DNA of 37,656 bases, from assembly GCA_900759045.1 (NCBI GenBank), contig CAAETU010000067.1, forward strand, positions 1-37,656. The letters are read 5' to 3'. The DNA comes from an uncultured Collinsella sp. (GTDB lineage: Bacteria > Actinomycetota > Coriobacteriia > Coriobacteriales > Coriobacteriaceae). A program made the translations under genes and the position numbers. A model generated the notes under the pieces. That model saw only the letters and a program-made list of their open reading frames with translations, was not told the origin of the DNA and made no database searches. Below, piece by piece: positions 17,860-25,062 of this stretch. Position 1 is the stretch's first letter; every line of letters begins with the position of its first letter.

Positions 17860-17890
17860 AAAAAAGGCGACGTCCATACCGGACGCCGCC
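17860..17890 (-). terminator. Intrinsic terminator downstream of smpB
   Basis: The hairpin GGCGACGTCC (17866-17875) and GGACGCCGCC (17881-17890) with a five-base loop is followed on the minus strand by six T. It would end the TPR-smpB transcript before the flavin reductase gene. Confidence 0.9.
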
Positions 17891-17935
17891 TTTGAGACAT
17901 ATGTGTCAGAACAGTAAGCAAGATGGAACGCCCGC

Positions 17936-18002
17936 AGTTGCGGTGAAATAGGGACTGAATAGCCCCTCAAACAGGCAAAACAGTCCGCATTCCACCGCAA
18001 CT
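17936..18002. repeat. 67-bp palindrome, copy 2 (GTTGCGGTGAAAT family)
   Basis: Arms 17936-17957 and 17981-18002 match at 19 of 22 positions, and total length equals that of copy 1 at 3505-3571. Two of the three mismatches are A/C on the plus strand, which become G-U pairs if the minus strand is transcribed. It lies between the smpB stop and its terminator. Confidence 0.85.
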
Positions 18003-18014
18003 TATACAGAGCTC

Positions 18015-18485
18015 CTAGCGATTACGCTCCTTCAGCGCGCGATCGATTTCGCGCTGAACGTCGCGTTTGGCCATGTCTTCACGCTTGTCGTAGAGCTTCT
18101 TACCGCGACCCAGGCCCAACAGCAGCTTTACGCGACCATCGGCATTAAAGTAGAGCTCCAACGGCACCAGCGCATAGCCGCGGTTGCGCAGTTTGCCGTC
18201 AAGAAAATCAATCTCCTTGCGATGCAGCAACAGGCGGCGACGACGATCAGGATCACGGTTCCACACGCCACCGTGGCTGTAAGGGTGAATGTGCAGGCCC
18301 ACCAGCCAGCACTCGCCGCCACGAATCAGCGTAAAGGTGTCAGTGATCTGACAGGCGCGCTCGCGAATCGACTTGACCTCGGAACCGCTCAGCTCAATGC
18401 CGCATTCGAACGTCTCGTCGATAAAATACTCGTGATGCGCCGAGCGATTCTTGGAAATGAGCTTGCGTTCACGCTTACTGGGCAT
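18015..18485 (-). CDS. smpB: SsrA-binding protein SmpB
   Basis: A 156-residue SmpB, which binds tmRNA and brings it to stalled ribosomes for trans-translation. Family features are ISKNRSAHHEYFIDETFECG, the GIELSGSEVKSIR segment, and the basic C-terminal tail with GRGKKLYDKR and KRDVQREIDRAL. ATG 18485 gives the usual length and has AAGGAGG upstream; it overlaps the end of the TPR gene by 11 bases, so translation is probably coupled. The tmRNA gene itself is not in the window. RNase R, its partner in degrading faulty mRNA, is encoded 3.3 kb upstream on the same strand. Confidence 0.95.
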   Translation of the reverse strand: MPSKRERKLISKNRSAHHEYFIDETFECGIELSGSEVKSIRERACQITDTFTLIRGGECWLVGLHIHPYSHGGVWNRDPDRRRRLLLHRKEIDFLDGKLRNRGYALVPLELYFNADGRVKLLLGLGRGKKLYDKREDMAKRDVQREIDRALKERNR

Positions 18486-19392
18486 CGCCGGCCTCCTTGA
18501 CGCCGTCGGCTCCCTTGTCGGCGCCTGCGCGCTTTGCCTTGCGCTCGGCGTTGAGCTCGGCATCGCTCTCGCGCACCAGCTTAATGATCGCCGCGCATGC
18601 CTCCTCGCCCACCAGGTCGCGGGCGCGGACCGTCAGGCGCGTCGCCTCCTGCTTGTCACCGTCGCTCGCAGCGTCGGTCGCACACATGATCAGGCAAATG
18701 GCAATCTCGGCCGAAGGCGAGGTCGGTACGCCCTGCAGGGCCAGTTCACCCATCACGTGGTCATCGCTCTCGTCGGTGGCATCGGGATAGGCAGTATGGA
18801 TCTTGTTGAGCAGGCGCGTCGTATGCGAATCGCCAGGGGCCAAGCGCAGCGCCAGGCGCGCGCAACCCACAGCCGCCGAGACGTTCTCGGTCTCGGGCTC
18901 AAGGAAATACTGGCCCAAGTTGGCGTAGGCGCGGGCGGCGCACTTGCCATCGCTCGCACGCTCCAGCACCGAGAACGAGAGCGATGCCCATTCCTGCTTG
19001 TCCTCGAGTGCGCGGAACAGCTCGGCCAGATCCAGGCGATAGTTGCAGTTCATGGGGTCCCAACGCACAGCCTGCATCAGGGCATTACGAGCGCTCACAT
19101 AATCCTGCTGGCGAATGTAGGCAAACGCCATATCAGAGTACAGGCGGTCAAACGGCACCTCGACCTGCACGAGCTCGCGCGGATCCTTCTCCACGCGGCG
19201 ATAGGCCAAGCGCTCAAACTTGCTATCGAAGCTAAAGTATTGACGCTTCTCCTCTGTCTTGCACTCAGCATCAATATACTCCTCGGCGAGCTCCACCAGA
19301 CGCTCCAGCAGCGGCGTCGCCGTAGCCAAGTCTCCCTGCGCCAGGTAATTCTCGGCATACGTAATGTCTTGTAGGCTGATGGGCAGGTCCAT
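18475..19392 (-). CDS. TPR-like repeat protein
   Basis: A 305-residue, helix-rich soluble protein with TPR-like pairs of helices, for example ITYAENYLAQGDLATATPLL near the N-terminus and FAYIRQQDYVSARNALMQAV near residue 100, which ends in the typical A...W.P pattern. The C-terminal ~25 residues are charged (Ala/Lys/Asp-rich). TPR proteins scaffold other proteins; no specific role can be read. The start has GAGGAG upstream. It overlaps smpB by 11 bases and is probably expressed with it. Confidence 0.8.
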   Translation of the reverse strand: MDLPISLQDITYAENYLAQGDLATATPLLERLVELAEEYIDAECKTEEKRQYFSFDSKFERLAYRRVEKDPRELVQVEVPFDRLYSDMAFAYIRQQDYVSARNALMQAVRWDPMNCNYRLDLAELFRALEDKQEWASLSFSVLERASDGKCAARAYANLGQYFLEPETENVSAAVGCARLALRLAPGDSHTTRLLNKIHTAYPDATDESDDHVMGELALQGVPTSPSAEIAICLIMCATDAASDGDKQEATRLTVRARDLVGEEACAAIIKLVRESDAELNAERKAKRAGADKGADGVKEAGDAQ

Positions 19393-19448
19393 GGCAACTC
19401 CTCGGTCCGGGTGAAACGCGGCTCATTCCACACATGCGGCGTATACAC

Positions 19449-19476
19449 AAAACCCGGGTCTCTTGCGAGGCCCGGG
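19449..19476 (-). terminator. Terminator of the tRNA transcript
   Basis: CCCGGGTCTC (19453-19462) pairs with GAGGCCCGGG (19467-19476), with one G-U pair and a four-base loop. It is followed on the minus strand by TTTTGTG. Confidence 0.8.
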
Positions 19477-19487
19477 CGTTCATTTTG

Positions 19488-19564
19488 TGGTAGCCCGTAC
19501 CAGATTCGAACTGGTGATCTCCGCCTTGAGAGGGCGGCGTCCTAAACCGCTAGACGAACGGGCC
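19488..19564 (-). tRNA. tRNA-Glu (anticodon CUC)
   Basis: The minus strand reads a complete cloverleaf: acceptor GGCCCGT pairing with ACGGGCT, an anticodon loop CTCTCAA with anticodon CTC, a TTCGAAT T-loop, and an encoded CCA end. It reads GAG codons. It is followed by a hairpin terminator and preceded by tRNA-Gln in the same transcript. Confidence 0.95.
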
Positions 19565-19581
19565 ATATGTAGCAAATGCAA

Positions 19582-19655
19582 TGGCTGGGATGGAGGGAGT
19601 CGAACCCCCATTGACGGAACCAGAATCCGCTGTCCTGCCATTAGACGACATCCCA
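19582..19655 (-). tRNA. tRNA-Gln (anticodon CUG)
   Basis: Acceptor TGGGATG pairs with CATCCCA, the discriminator is G, and CCA is encoded. The anticodon stem GCGGA/TCCGT holds the loop TTCTGGT with anticodon CTG, which reads CAG codons. It is separated from tRNA-Glu by 17 bases, so both come from one precursor. Confidence 0.95.
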
Positions 19656-19699
19656 ATGACTGCATCGCTGCGCTCGGCTGTGCCTTTGCGCAAGAAAGA

Positions 19700-19728
19700 A
19701 ATATACGGGAAGTCCCGCCATGACGCAA
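19700..19728 (-). promoter_or_regulatory. Promoter of the tRNA-Gln/tRNA-Glu operon
   Basis: On the minus strand TTGCGT (19723-19728) and TATATT (19700-19705) are 17 bp apart, the ideal sigma-70 spacing, about 45 bases before tRNA-Gln. Confidence 0.7.
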
Positions 19729-19931
19729 GCCCCAATTTTGACTTTTTTGAAATTCGGTCAAATTGGCCTAATTTCGTCCAACCCGTGAAGGACCTGTGAA
19801 GCCGACCGCTGCACATAAAGGGCAAAACGCCGCGAGCGGTAGCCGTCAACCGTTGGCAGATTCTACCGCGAAAACGATAGCACCAGGCAACACAATCGAA
19901 GTATCAATGATCGCGTAGATATCGAGGCGCC

Positions 19932-20342
19932 ATGGACGAAGAGCTTGATTACCTATGGGAGGCCCTCGGCCTCGAGATAACTGCCATCCCTTGGCCAGAT
20001 CGGCACAAAATTCATCCCACGCTACGCCCCGCCATCACAGTCATGCAGGCAACGTATCGCGGCGCCTCATTTTTGATGATGCGAATGGCATGGCACGCGA
20101 CGCTACCCGACCTCAAGCGAGTTCAGGCAAGCCTCGTGGAGCTATCCGGTATTCCCGTCGTGATTTCTGAGACCCATTTGGAGCAACGCCAACGCGACCG
20201 TTTGCAAGCACAGCGAATCCCGTTCATCTGTCCCGACATTCAGGCATATCTGCCCTTTATGGACGAAGAGTACTGGAGCGGCAAGCCCAACAAACAGGTA
20301 AGGATCTACGACCCGCATAAGTGGGCACAGCTTGAGTACTGA
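19932..20342 (+). CDS. Orphan 136-residue protein, possibly a stand-alone regulator domain
   Basis: A soluble protein I cannot assign with confidence. The middle, LKRVQASLVELSGIPVVISE, and the following RIPFICPDIQAYLPFM resemble a domain found N-terminal to winged-helix DNA-binding domains in some Firmicutes and Actinobacteria regulators (a pattern of GLPVVF, then R..L, then PFVVPG.Q.YLPFL). Here the chain ends about 25 residues later with no helix-turn-helix. It could be a truncated regulator or a genuine stand-alone domain. The ribosome site is weak (GAGG). A hairpin follows at 20361-20408. Confidence 0.65.
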   Translation: MDEELDYLWEALGLEITAIPWPDRHKIHPTLRPAITVMQATYRGASFLMMRMAWHATLPDLKRVQASLVELSGIPVVISETHLEQRQRDRLQAQRIPFICPDIQAYLPFMDEEYWSGKPNKQVRIYDPHKWAQLEY

Positions 20343-20360
20343 CCAGAGCGAACCCGCCGA

Positions 20361-20408
20361 CGGAAAGTGCATCTCAGAATCTGCACTCGAAACAGGACGC
20401 ACTTTCCG
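20361..20408. repeat. Hairpin CGGAAAGTGC / GCACTTTCCG
   Basis: Ten-base perfect arms at 20361-20370 and 20399-20408 flank a 28-base loop. It lies between two converging genes (19932-20342 and 20415-20774). There is no T-run, so it may be another intergenic repeat rather than a terminator. Confidence 0.7.
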
Positions 20409-20414
20409 CAGTTG

Positions 20415-20774
20415 CTACAGCAGCGCCTCGGTCCAAGTCGCTTCCCTAAAACCGGGGATCGCAAAGTCATCGCCCACCAGCAACGGACGCTTAACCAGCA
20501 TGCCGTCGGTCGCCAACAGCTCATAGCATTCCTGATCCGACATCCCTGCATCCAGACGTGCCTTCAGGCCAAGCTCTCGATACTTCATGCCCGACGAGTT
20601 AAAGAAGCGACGCACCGGCAGCCCCGAACGCGCAATCCAGGTCGCAAGTTCCTCAGCCGAAGGATTGTCTGTAACAATATCGCGATCGACGTACTCAACC
20701 CCATGCTCGTCCAACCAGGCCTTGGCCTTTTTACACGTCGAGCATTTGGGATATTCAACAAACAGCACTGCCAC
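20415..20774 (-). CDS. ArsC/Spx-family thioredoxin-fold protein
   Basis: A 119-residue member of the ArsC/Spx family. YPKCSTCKKAKAWLDEHG near the N-terminus gives a CxxC (Cys11, Cys14) in a thioredoxin-like fold, and the C-terminal half, with KRPLLVGDD, is typical of the family. These proteins are either arsenate reductase-like or Spx/MgsR-like regulators; CSTC with no nearby ars genes argues against a dedicated arsenate role. The start was set at GTG 20774, preceded by AAGAAGGG, because the fold begins there; the open frame further upstream encodes unrelated sequence. Confidence 0.82.
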   Translation of the reverse strand: MAVLFVEYPKCSTCKKAKAWLDEHGVEYVDRDIVTDNPSAEELATWIARSGLPVRRFFNSSGMKYRELGLKARLDAGMSDQECYELLATDGMLVKRPLLVGDDFAIPGFREATWTEALL

Positions 20775-20787
20775 GGGGATTCCCTTC

Positions 20788-20964
20788 TTAGAAAAGACAA
20801 GTGTCTGGCAAACAGCGCATCGATGGCCATCTGCGACCGATTCCGATATTGTAGCCGGCGCCGACGTACAGGCGGTCGCGGTTTTCCATCTTGAGGTTAA
20901 CGTCTCGCATGGGCGCCAATGGTACGGTATGGGCGACACGACGGATGTTGGTACCCATCCACAT
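20788..20964 (-). CDS. Possible small ORF or gene remnant upstream of the ArsC-like gene
   Basis: An ATG-initiated 58-codon frame with coding-like composition includes MRDVNLKMENRDRLYVGAGY. Its TAA lies in the presumed ribosome site of the ArsC-like gene, an arrangement typical of coupled genes. However, it lacks a clear ribosome site of its own and I recognise no family. It may be a decayed fragment. Confidence 0.2.
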   Translation of the reverse strand: MWMGTNIRRVAHTVPLAPMRDVNLKMENRDRLYVGAGYNIGIGRRWPSMRCLPDTCLF

Positions 20965-21028
20965 GCAAACGGGGACAAGTGGGCCGGGGTGGGCGACGGT
21001 AGCCGTTGAGCCCGCGTCCCCGGCGCCC

Positions 21029-21634
21029 CTACTCCGTCTCGCGCATCCAGCGATCGAAGGTCCCCACGCACACACCTAAACGCTTTGCCGCCTGACTCCG
21101 GGTAATATTACCCGCCTCATAGATATCGCGCACTCGTTCAAATTGCGGAGGGCACAGCTTGCGAGGTCGACCAAAACGCACGCCGCGCGCCCGCGCCGCC
21201 GCGATTCCCTCCGCCTGACAACGGTGGATGTTCTCTCGTTCCACCTGCGCCACATAACTCAACAGCTGCAAAACGATATCGGCGATCAGCGTGCTGGTCA
21301 CATCCGATCCGCCGCAATCTCTCGCACGCGTATCGAGCAACGGCATATCCAGCACAACGATGGCCGCACCAAGCTCCTTGGTTATACGACGCCATTCCTC
21401 GAGTATCTCGCTGTAGTTTCGGCCCAGCCGATCGATGGAAAGTACCACCAACACGTCACCGGAAGCCAAGACATGAAGCAGTTCCCGATACCGAGGGCGA
21501 TCAAAGTCCTTACCGCTTGCACGGTCGGCAAAAACATTCGCCGGCTCCACGCCATAGGCGCTCAGCGCATCCAACTGGCGATTCAAATTTTGATCGCGCG
21601 AACTCACCCGTGCATACCCATATACCGTTGCCAC
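21029..21634 (-). CDS. Small serine recombinase (resolvase/invertase type)
   Basis: A 201-residue small serine recombinase. YGYARVSSRDQN contains the catalytic Ser (residue 11), GKDFDRPRYRELL and IDRLGRN carry the conserved arginines, and the C-terminal AAKRLGVCVGTFDRWMRE is a helix-turn-helix for DNA binding. It should cut and rejoin DNA at short paired sites, acting as a resolvase or inversion enzyme. GTG 21634 was chosen because the catalytic domain begins there; a TTG 30 bases earlier lacks a ribosome site. No transposase, inverted segment or plasmid gene is adjacent, so its target is unclear. Confidence 0.9.
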   Translation of the reverse strand: MATVYGYARVSSRDQNLNRQLDALSAYGVEPANVFADRASGKDFDRPRYRELLHVLASGDVLVVLSIDRLGRNYSEILEEWRRITKELGAAIVVLDMPLLDTRARDCGGSDVTSTLIADIVLQLLSYVAQVERENIHRCQAEGIAAARARGVRFGRPRKLCPPQFERVRDIYEAGNITRSQAAKRLGVCVGTFDRWMRETE

Positions 21635-21655
21635 AACATCCCCGCTCTCTCGTAA

Positions 21656-21690
21656 ACCTGCCAAAAAGGGACAGGTTTGTTTTGGTAGGT
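21656..21690. repeat. CCAAAA-GGGAC-GGTTT-TTTTGG repeat, copy 1
   Basis: Imperfect arms ACCTGCCAAAA (21656-21666) and TTTTGGTAGGT (21680-21690) flank GGGACAGGTTT. The 25 bases at 21661-21685 match 33845-33869 with three differences. It lies just upstream of the recombinase. Confidence 0.75.
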
Positions 21691-21756
21691 CCTATCTCCA
21701 AAAAGCATATGAAGAAGCGGCCGAGCTCATGGCAGGGCAATCAAGAGACACGCAAA

Positions 21757-21782
21757 GAGGGCGGCCCCGAAAGACCGCCCTC
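21757..21782 (-). terminator. Intrinsic terminator of rnr
   Basis: GAGGGCGG (21757-21764) and CCGCCCTC (21775-21782) flank a ten-base loop; the minus strand continues TTTGCG. It follows the rnr stop codon by 30 bases. Confidence 0.75.
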
Positions 21783-21812
21783 TCCGCTTTGCCTATACTC
21801 ACTCCGCACCGG

Positions 21813-23948
21813 TTAATGAATGAGCTTAAAGTCCAAATGTCCGCGAGTAGTGTTGACGCGCGAGACCTCGATAATCACGCGCTGCCCCAACTCGTAACGG
21901 GTGCCCGTGTCGGCACCTGTGAGCGTTAGCGCGTCCTCGTCGAACTCGAACCACTCGTTGCCCAGGCTCTTGATCGAAACCAAGCCTTCGACCTGCGTTA
22001 GGTCCAAGCGCACAAAGAGGCCCATGCTGCTAACCCACGAGACGGTTCCGGCATAGCGCTCGCCCAGACGGTCCTCATAGTACTGGGCAATCTTGATCTT
22101 TTGCGTCGCATGGCTGGCGGCATCTGCCGCGCGCTCGGCATCGCTGCATGCGCGGCAGATCTGCGGCAAAATGCGCGGCAGTGACTCGCGCCCCTTGCCG
22201 ATCAGGCGCGGCGTACGGACCAGGGCGTCCTTGCCGCCCAGCTGCTCATAGGCCAACTGCAGCTTGAGTACGCGGTGCACCACCAGATCGGGGTAGCGAC
22301 GGATGGGACTCGTAAAGTGACAGTAGCACGGCGCGGCGAGCGCAAAGTGGCCCTCGTTGCGCGGCTTGTACAGCGCGCGCTGCATGCTGCGCAGAAGGAG
22401 CGTGTTGACGAGCGGCGCGTTAGCCGTGCCGGCAGCGGCATCGACTGCCGCCTGCAACTCATCGGGACTTCCCAGGGCAATGCCCGCCGCACGGCGTTCA
22501 TCGATGATGCCGAGCTGCGCCAGCGCCACAGCAGCACCGTGCAGACTGTCGGGGCTGGGGTCATCGTGCACGCGATAGCACGCCTCGATGTCGCGGTCGG
22601 CCAGCCACTCGGCAACGCACTCGTTAGCCAGCAGCATCGCCTCCTCGATAAGCGAGGTTGCGCAGGAGCGCTCGCGTGCCACGATCTGCACGGGCGCGCC
22701 GTTCTCATCCAGCAGCGCGCGAATCTCGGCCGTGTCAAAGTCGACCGAACCGCGTGCGCGACGTATGCGACGCCGGAGTTCTGCGAGTTCGTTTGCGGCA
22801 ACCAGGAAATCGGCCAGGTCAACGTTACAGCTGCGAGCAGTGCCCTCGCACGCAAGCCCGCGCTCAAGCGCTTTCTCGCGCGAGGCTTCGGCCGCAGCGA
22901 CATCCTCCGCAGCGCCCTCCAACACGGAATACTCCACCGCGCCAGCACGCACCAGCAGCGCCTCGGCGCCGTCGTAGTCCATACGCACACGCGAACGAAT
23001 CACACTGGGATAGGGACCGTAATGGCGCACACGGCCCTGCGCGTCGAGCTCGATGTCGACGGTAAACGCCAGGCGATCCTCGTCGGGGCGCAGGGAACAC
23101 AGGTCACAGGACAGGCGCTCGGGCAGCATGGGAAGCACGCGATCGGCAAGGTAGACCGACGTCGTGCGGTGGCGGGCCTCTAGGTCGATATGCCCGTCCC
23201 AGGCGACATAGTGCGAGACGTCGGCGATATGCACGCCCAGCTTATAGCCGCCCTCGGGCGTGCGCTCGAGCGAGATGGCATCGTCAAAGTCACGCGCATC
23301 AACCGGGTCAATCGTGATGACAAAGCGGTCGCGCAGGTCACGACGAAGCGGGTCTTTAAGCGCTGCAGTCACGTCGAGCGAAAGCGCCTCTGCCTCTGCC
23401 AGCGCCGCCTCGGGATAGCTGTCGGTATAGCCATAGCGTGCCATAACATATTGGACGCCCAGATCGGGCGCATCGTCGCCGCCGATGCGGCGCTCAAGAG
23501 TCACCGTGCCCGACTCCAAGCGCGTCGGGTAGGTTAGAATGCGCGCGACGACGACATCGCCAGGATGCACACCCAGGCGCTCCGCCGAAGTGTCCTCGGG
23601 CAAAATAAAGAAATCAGCCTTCAGGCGCGAATCGAGCGGCTCGATCACCCCGAGCGGGCCGGCGATCCGGTAGGTACCTACCACGCTTATAGCCGCACGT
23701 TCAACGACGCCTTCAATCACGGCGCGACGCTCACCATGCGGGCTGTTCTTAAAGCTCACGGCCACGGTATCGCCGTCCATGATCTCGCGCTTGCCGCGGC
23801 CCATGACCTTGTAGTCGCCGTTTTCGGTTATGACATAGGCACTGTGCTCATGGAGCTGCACGCGGCCAGTCATGCTTGGACGACGCTCGCTGCGCACCGG
23901 CCCGCGTTTATTGCGTGCGCCACGCTTATGTTTGTTATTGCGCCCCAT
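21813..23948 (-). CDS. rnr: Ribonuclease R (RNase II/RNB family 3'-5' exoribonuclease)
   Basis: A 711-residue processive exoribonuclease that degrades structured RNA and cooperates with SmpB-tmRNA. A basic N-terminus leads into cold-shock OB domains. The catalytic RNB domain starts near residue 215 with DPVDARDFDDAISLE, whose aspartates bind magnesium. An S1 domain closes the protein (RYAGTVSWVSSMGLFVRLD). It lacks the very long Lys-rich tail of E. coli RNase R, as is usual outside proteobacteria. AAGGAGG lies six bases before the start. Its relation to smpB, 3.3 kb downstream on the same strand, is interrupted by tRNAs and accessory genes. Confidence 0.94.
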   Translation of the reverse strand: MGRNNKHKRGARNKRGPVRSERRPSMTGRVQLHEHSAYVITENGDYKVMGRGKREIMDGDTVAVSFKNSPHGERRAVIEGVVERAAISVVGTYRIAGPLGVIEPLDSRLKADFFILPEDTSAERLGVHPGDVVVARILTYPTRLESGTVTLERRIGGDDAPDLGVQYVMARYGYTDSYPEAALAEAEALSLDVTAALKDPLRRDLRDRFVITIDPVDARDFDDAISLERTPEGGYKLGVHIADVSHYVAWDGHIDLEARHRTTSVYLADRVLPMLPERLSCDLCSLRPDEDRLAFTVDIELDAQGRVRHYGPYPSVIRSRVRMDYDGAEALLVRAGAVEYSVLEGAAEDVAAAEASREKALERGLACEGTARSCNVDLADFLVAANELAELRRRIRRARGSVDFDTAEIRALLDENGAPVQIVARERSCATSLIEEAMLLANECVAEWLADRDIEACYRVHDDPSPDSLHGAAVALAQLGIIDERRAAGIALGSPDELQAAVDAAAGTANAPLVNTLLLRSMQRALYKPRNEGHFALAAPCYCHFTSPIRRYPDLVVHRVLKLQLAYEQLGGKDALVRTPRLIGKGRESLPRILPQICRACSDAERAADAASHATQKIKIAQYYEDRLGERYAGTVSWVSSMGLFVRLDLTQVEGLVSIKSLGNEWFEFDEDALTLTGADTGTRYELGQRVIIEVSRVNTTRGHLDFKLIH

Positions 23949-23999
23949 GGCGCCTCCTTACTATCGATAGCCGTTTACATCCCAAGAGTCTACCCAAAT

Positions 24000-24083
24000 G
24001 ATCCCTAGGGGACGGCAGGATTGCGGATCACTCGAATCGTCCGACCCCCTAAGTGATCCGTTTTCCTCCGTCCCCAGGGGATC
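24000..24083. repeat. Nested inverted repeat with GATCCC...GGGGACGG arms
   Basis: Outer arms 24000-24015 and 24068-24083 match at 14 of 16 positions. Inner arms CGGATCACT (24024-24032) and AGTGATCCG (24052-24060) are perfect. The right half contains TTTTCCTCCGTCCCC, whose exact reverse complement occurs at 16987-17001. It fills the rnr-ftsX gap. Confidence 0.85.
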
Positions 24084-24118
24084 AAAAAACGGGCCGCCCC
24101 TGGAAAGGGACGACCCGT
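24084..24118 (-). terminator. Intrinsic terminator of ftsEX
   Basis: The hairpin between 24090 and 24118 (CGGGCCG.CCCT ... AGGG.CGACCCG) is followed on the minus strand by six T (24084-24089). It directly abuts the GATCCC repeat. Confidence 0.9.
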
Positions 24119-24141
24119 TGCAGACGGCATATCCGCAGCGC

Positions 24142-25062
24142 TTACACGCGCAGATAACGGCGCATGGAGATGGCAGAACCAAAGAGACCGATAATGACAC
24201 CGACGAGAATCAGTGCGGCGTAGGTCACCAGATAGTACTGCATCGGCAGCGCAAACGACATCCAGCCGACGCTCGCCTGCAGGCGCGGAATCATCAGATT
24301 GCGCAGCAGCTCCAAAACACCGATGGAAAGCAGCGAGCCCAGAATGGCCTGCAACACGCCCTCGGTAATGAACGGCCCGCGAATGAAGCCGTTGCTGGCG
24401 CCCACCAGGCGCATAATCGCAATCTCGCGACGACGCGCCGTAATGGACAGGCAAATCGTGTTGTTGATAAAGATGAACGCGATAAAGGTCAGCAGACCGA
24501 CGAGTACCACGGCGGCGATACGGATGTAGTTGGTCACCTGGAACAGGCGGCTCACTTCCTCCTGGCCATACAGCACGCTCGCGTTGACGTCGCCGTCGTC
24601 CGCGATCTTTTGGAAGTCGGCATTCTTCTTGAGCTTCTTGGCCGTGCTCTCGACCTGAGACGGATCGTCCATCTCAATCGCAAACGAGGCGGGAAGCGGG
24701 TTCTGGCCGTCGAGCGCGCTCATGGTGGCGTCGGCGTTGCCCGACATCTTGCTCGTGTACTCGGCCAGCGCGTCATCCTTGTCCTTATAGGTCACAGACT
24801 TGACGTTGCTCCACGTCTTGAGCTCGGCCTCAAAGGCCTGGACGTCTGTCTGATCGGCGTCATCGCTAATAAAGGCATTGATGACAACCTGATCCTCGAC
24901 GGTGCCGATCACGGAGTTCAGCATCGCGGAACCCATAATGAACAGGCCGATGATAAACAGCGAAAGGAAAATCGTGATGACGGCGCCGAGCGAGGTGGTC
25001 CAGTTACGGAAGAAGTGGCTGATAGCCTCTTTGAGCGAATAGCCCACGTTAGTTGGTGCCAT
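24142..25062 (-). CDS. ftsX: Cell-division membrane protein FtsX
   Basis: A 306-residue FtsX with one N-terminal membrane helix (about 25-45), a periplasmic/extracellular domain of about 130 residues, and three C-terminal helices separated by the ITARRREIAIMRLVGAS loop that contacts FtsE. FtsEX transmits ATP hydrolysis to cell-wall hydrolases at the septum. It overlaps the ftsE stop by 14 bases, so the two are translationally coupled. A strong terminator ends the operon. Confidence 0.94.
   Translation of the reverse strand: MAPTNVGYSLKEAISHFFRNWTTSLGAVITIFLSLFIIGLFIMGSAMLNSVIGTVEDQVVINAFISDDADQTDVQAFEAELKTWSNVKSVTYKDKDDALAEYTSKMSGNADATMSALDGQNPLPASFAIEMDDPSQVESTAKKLKKNADFQKIADDGDVNASVLYGQEEVSRLFQVTNYIRIAAVVLVGLLTFIAFIFINNTICLSITARRREIAIMRLVGASNGFIRGPFITEGVLQAILGSLLSIGVLELLRNLMIPRLQASVGWMSFALPMQYYLVTYAALILVGVIIGLFGSAISMRRYLRV

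Noticed and set aside
20415..21071. A 218-residue form of the ArsC-like protein
   Set aside because: The upstream ~100 codons encode sequence unlike the family; the fold starts at the GTG with its own ribosome site at 20774.
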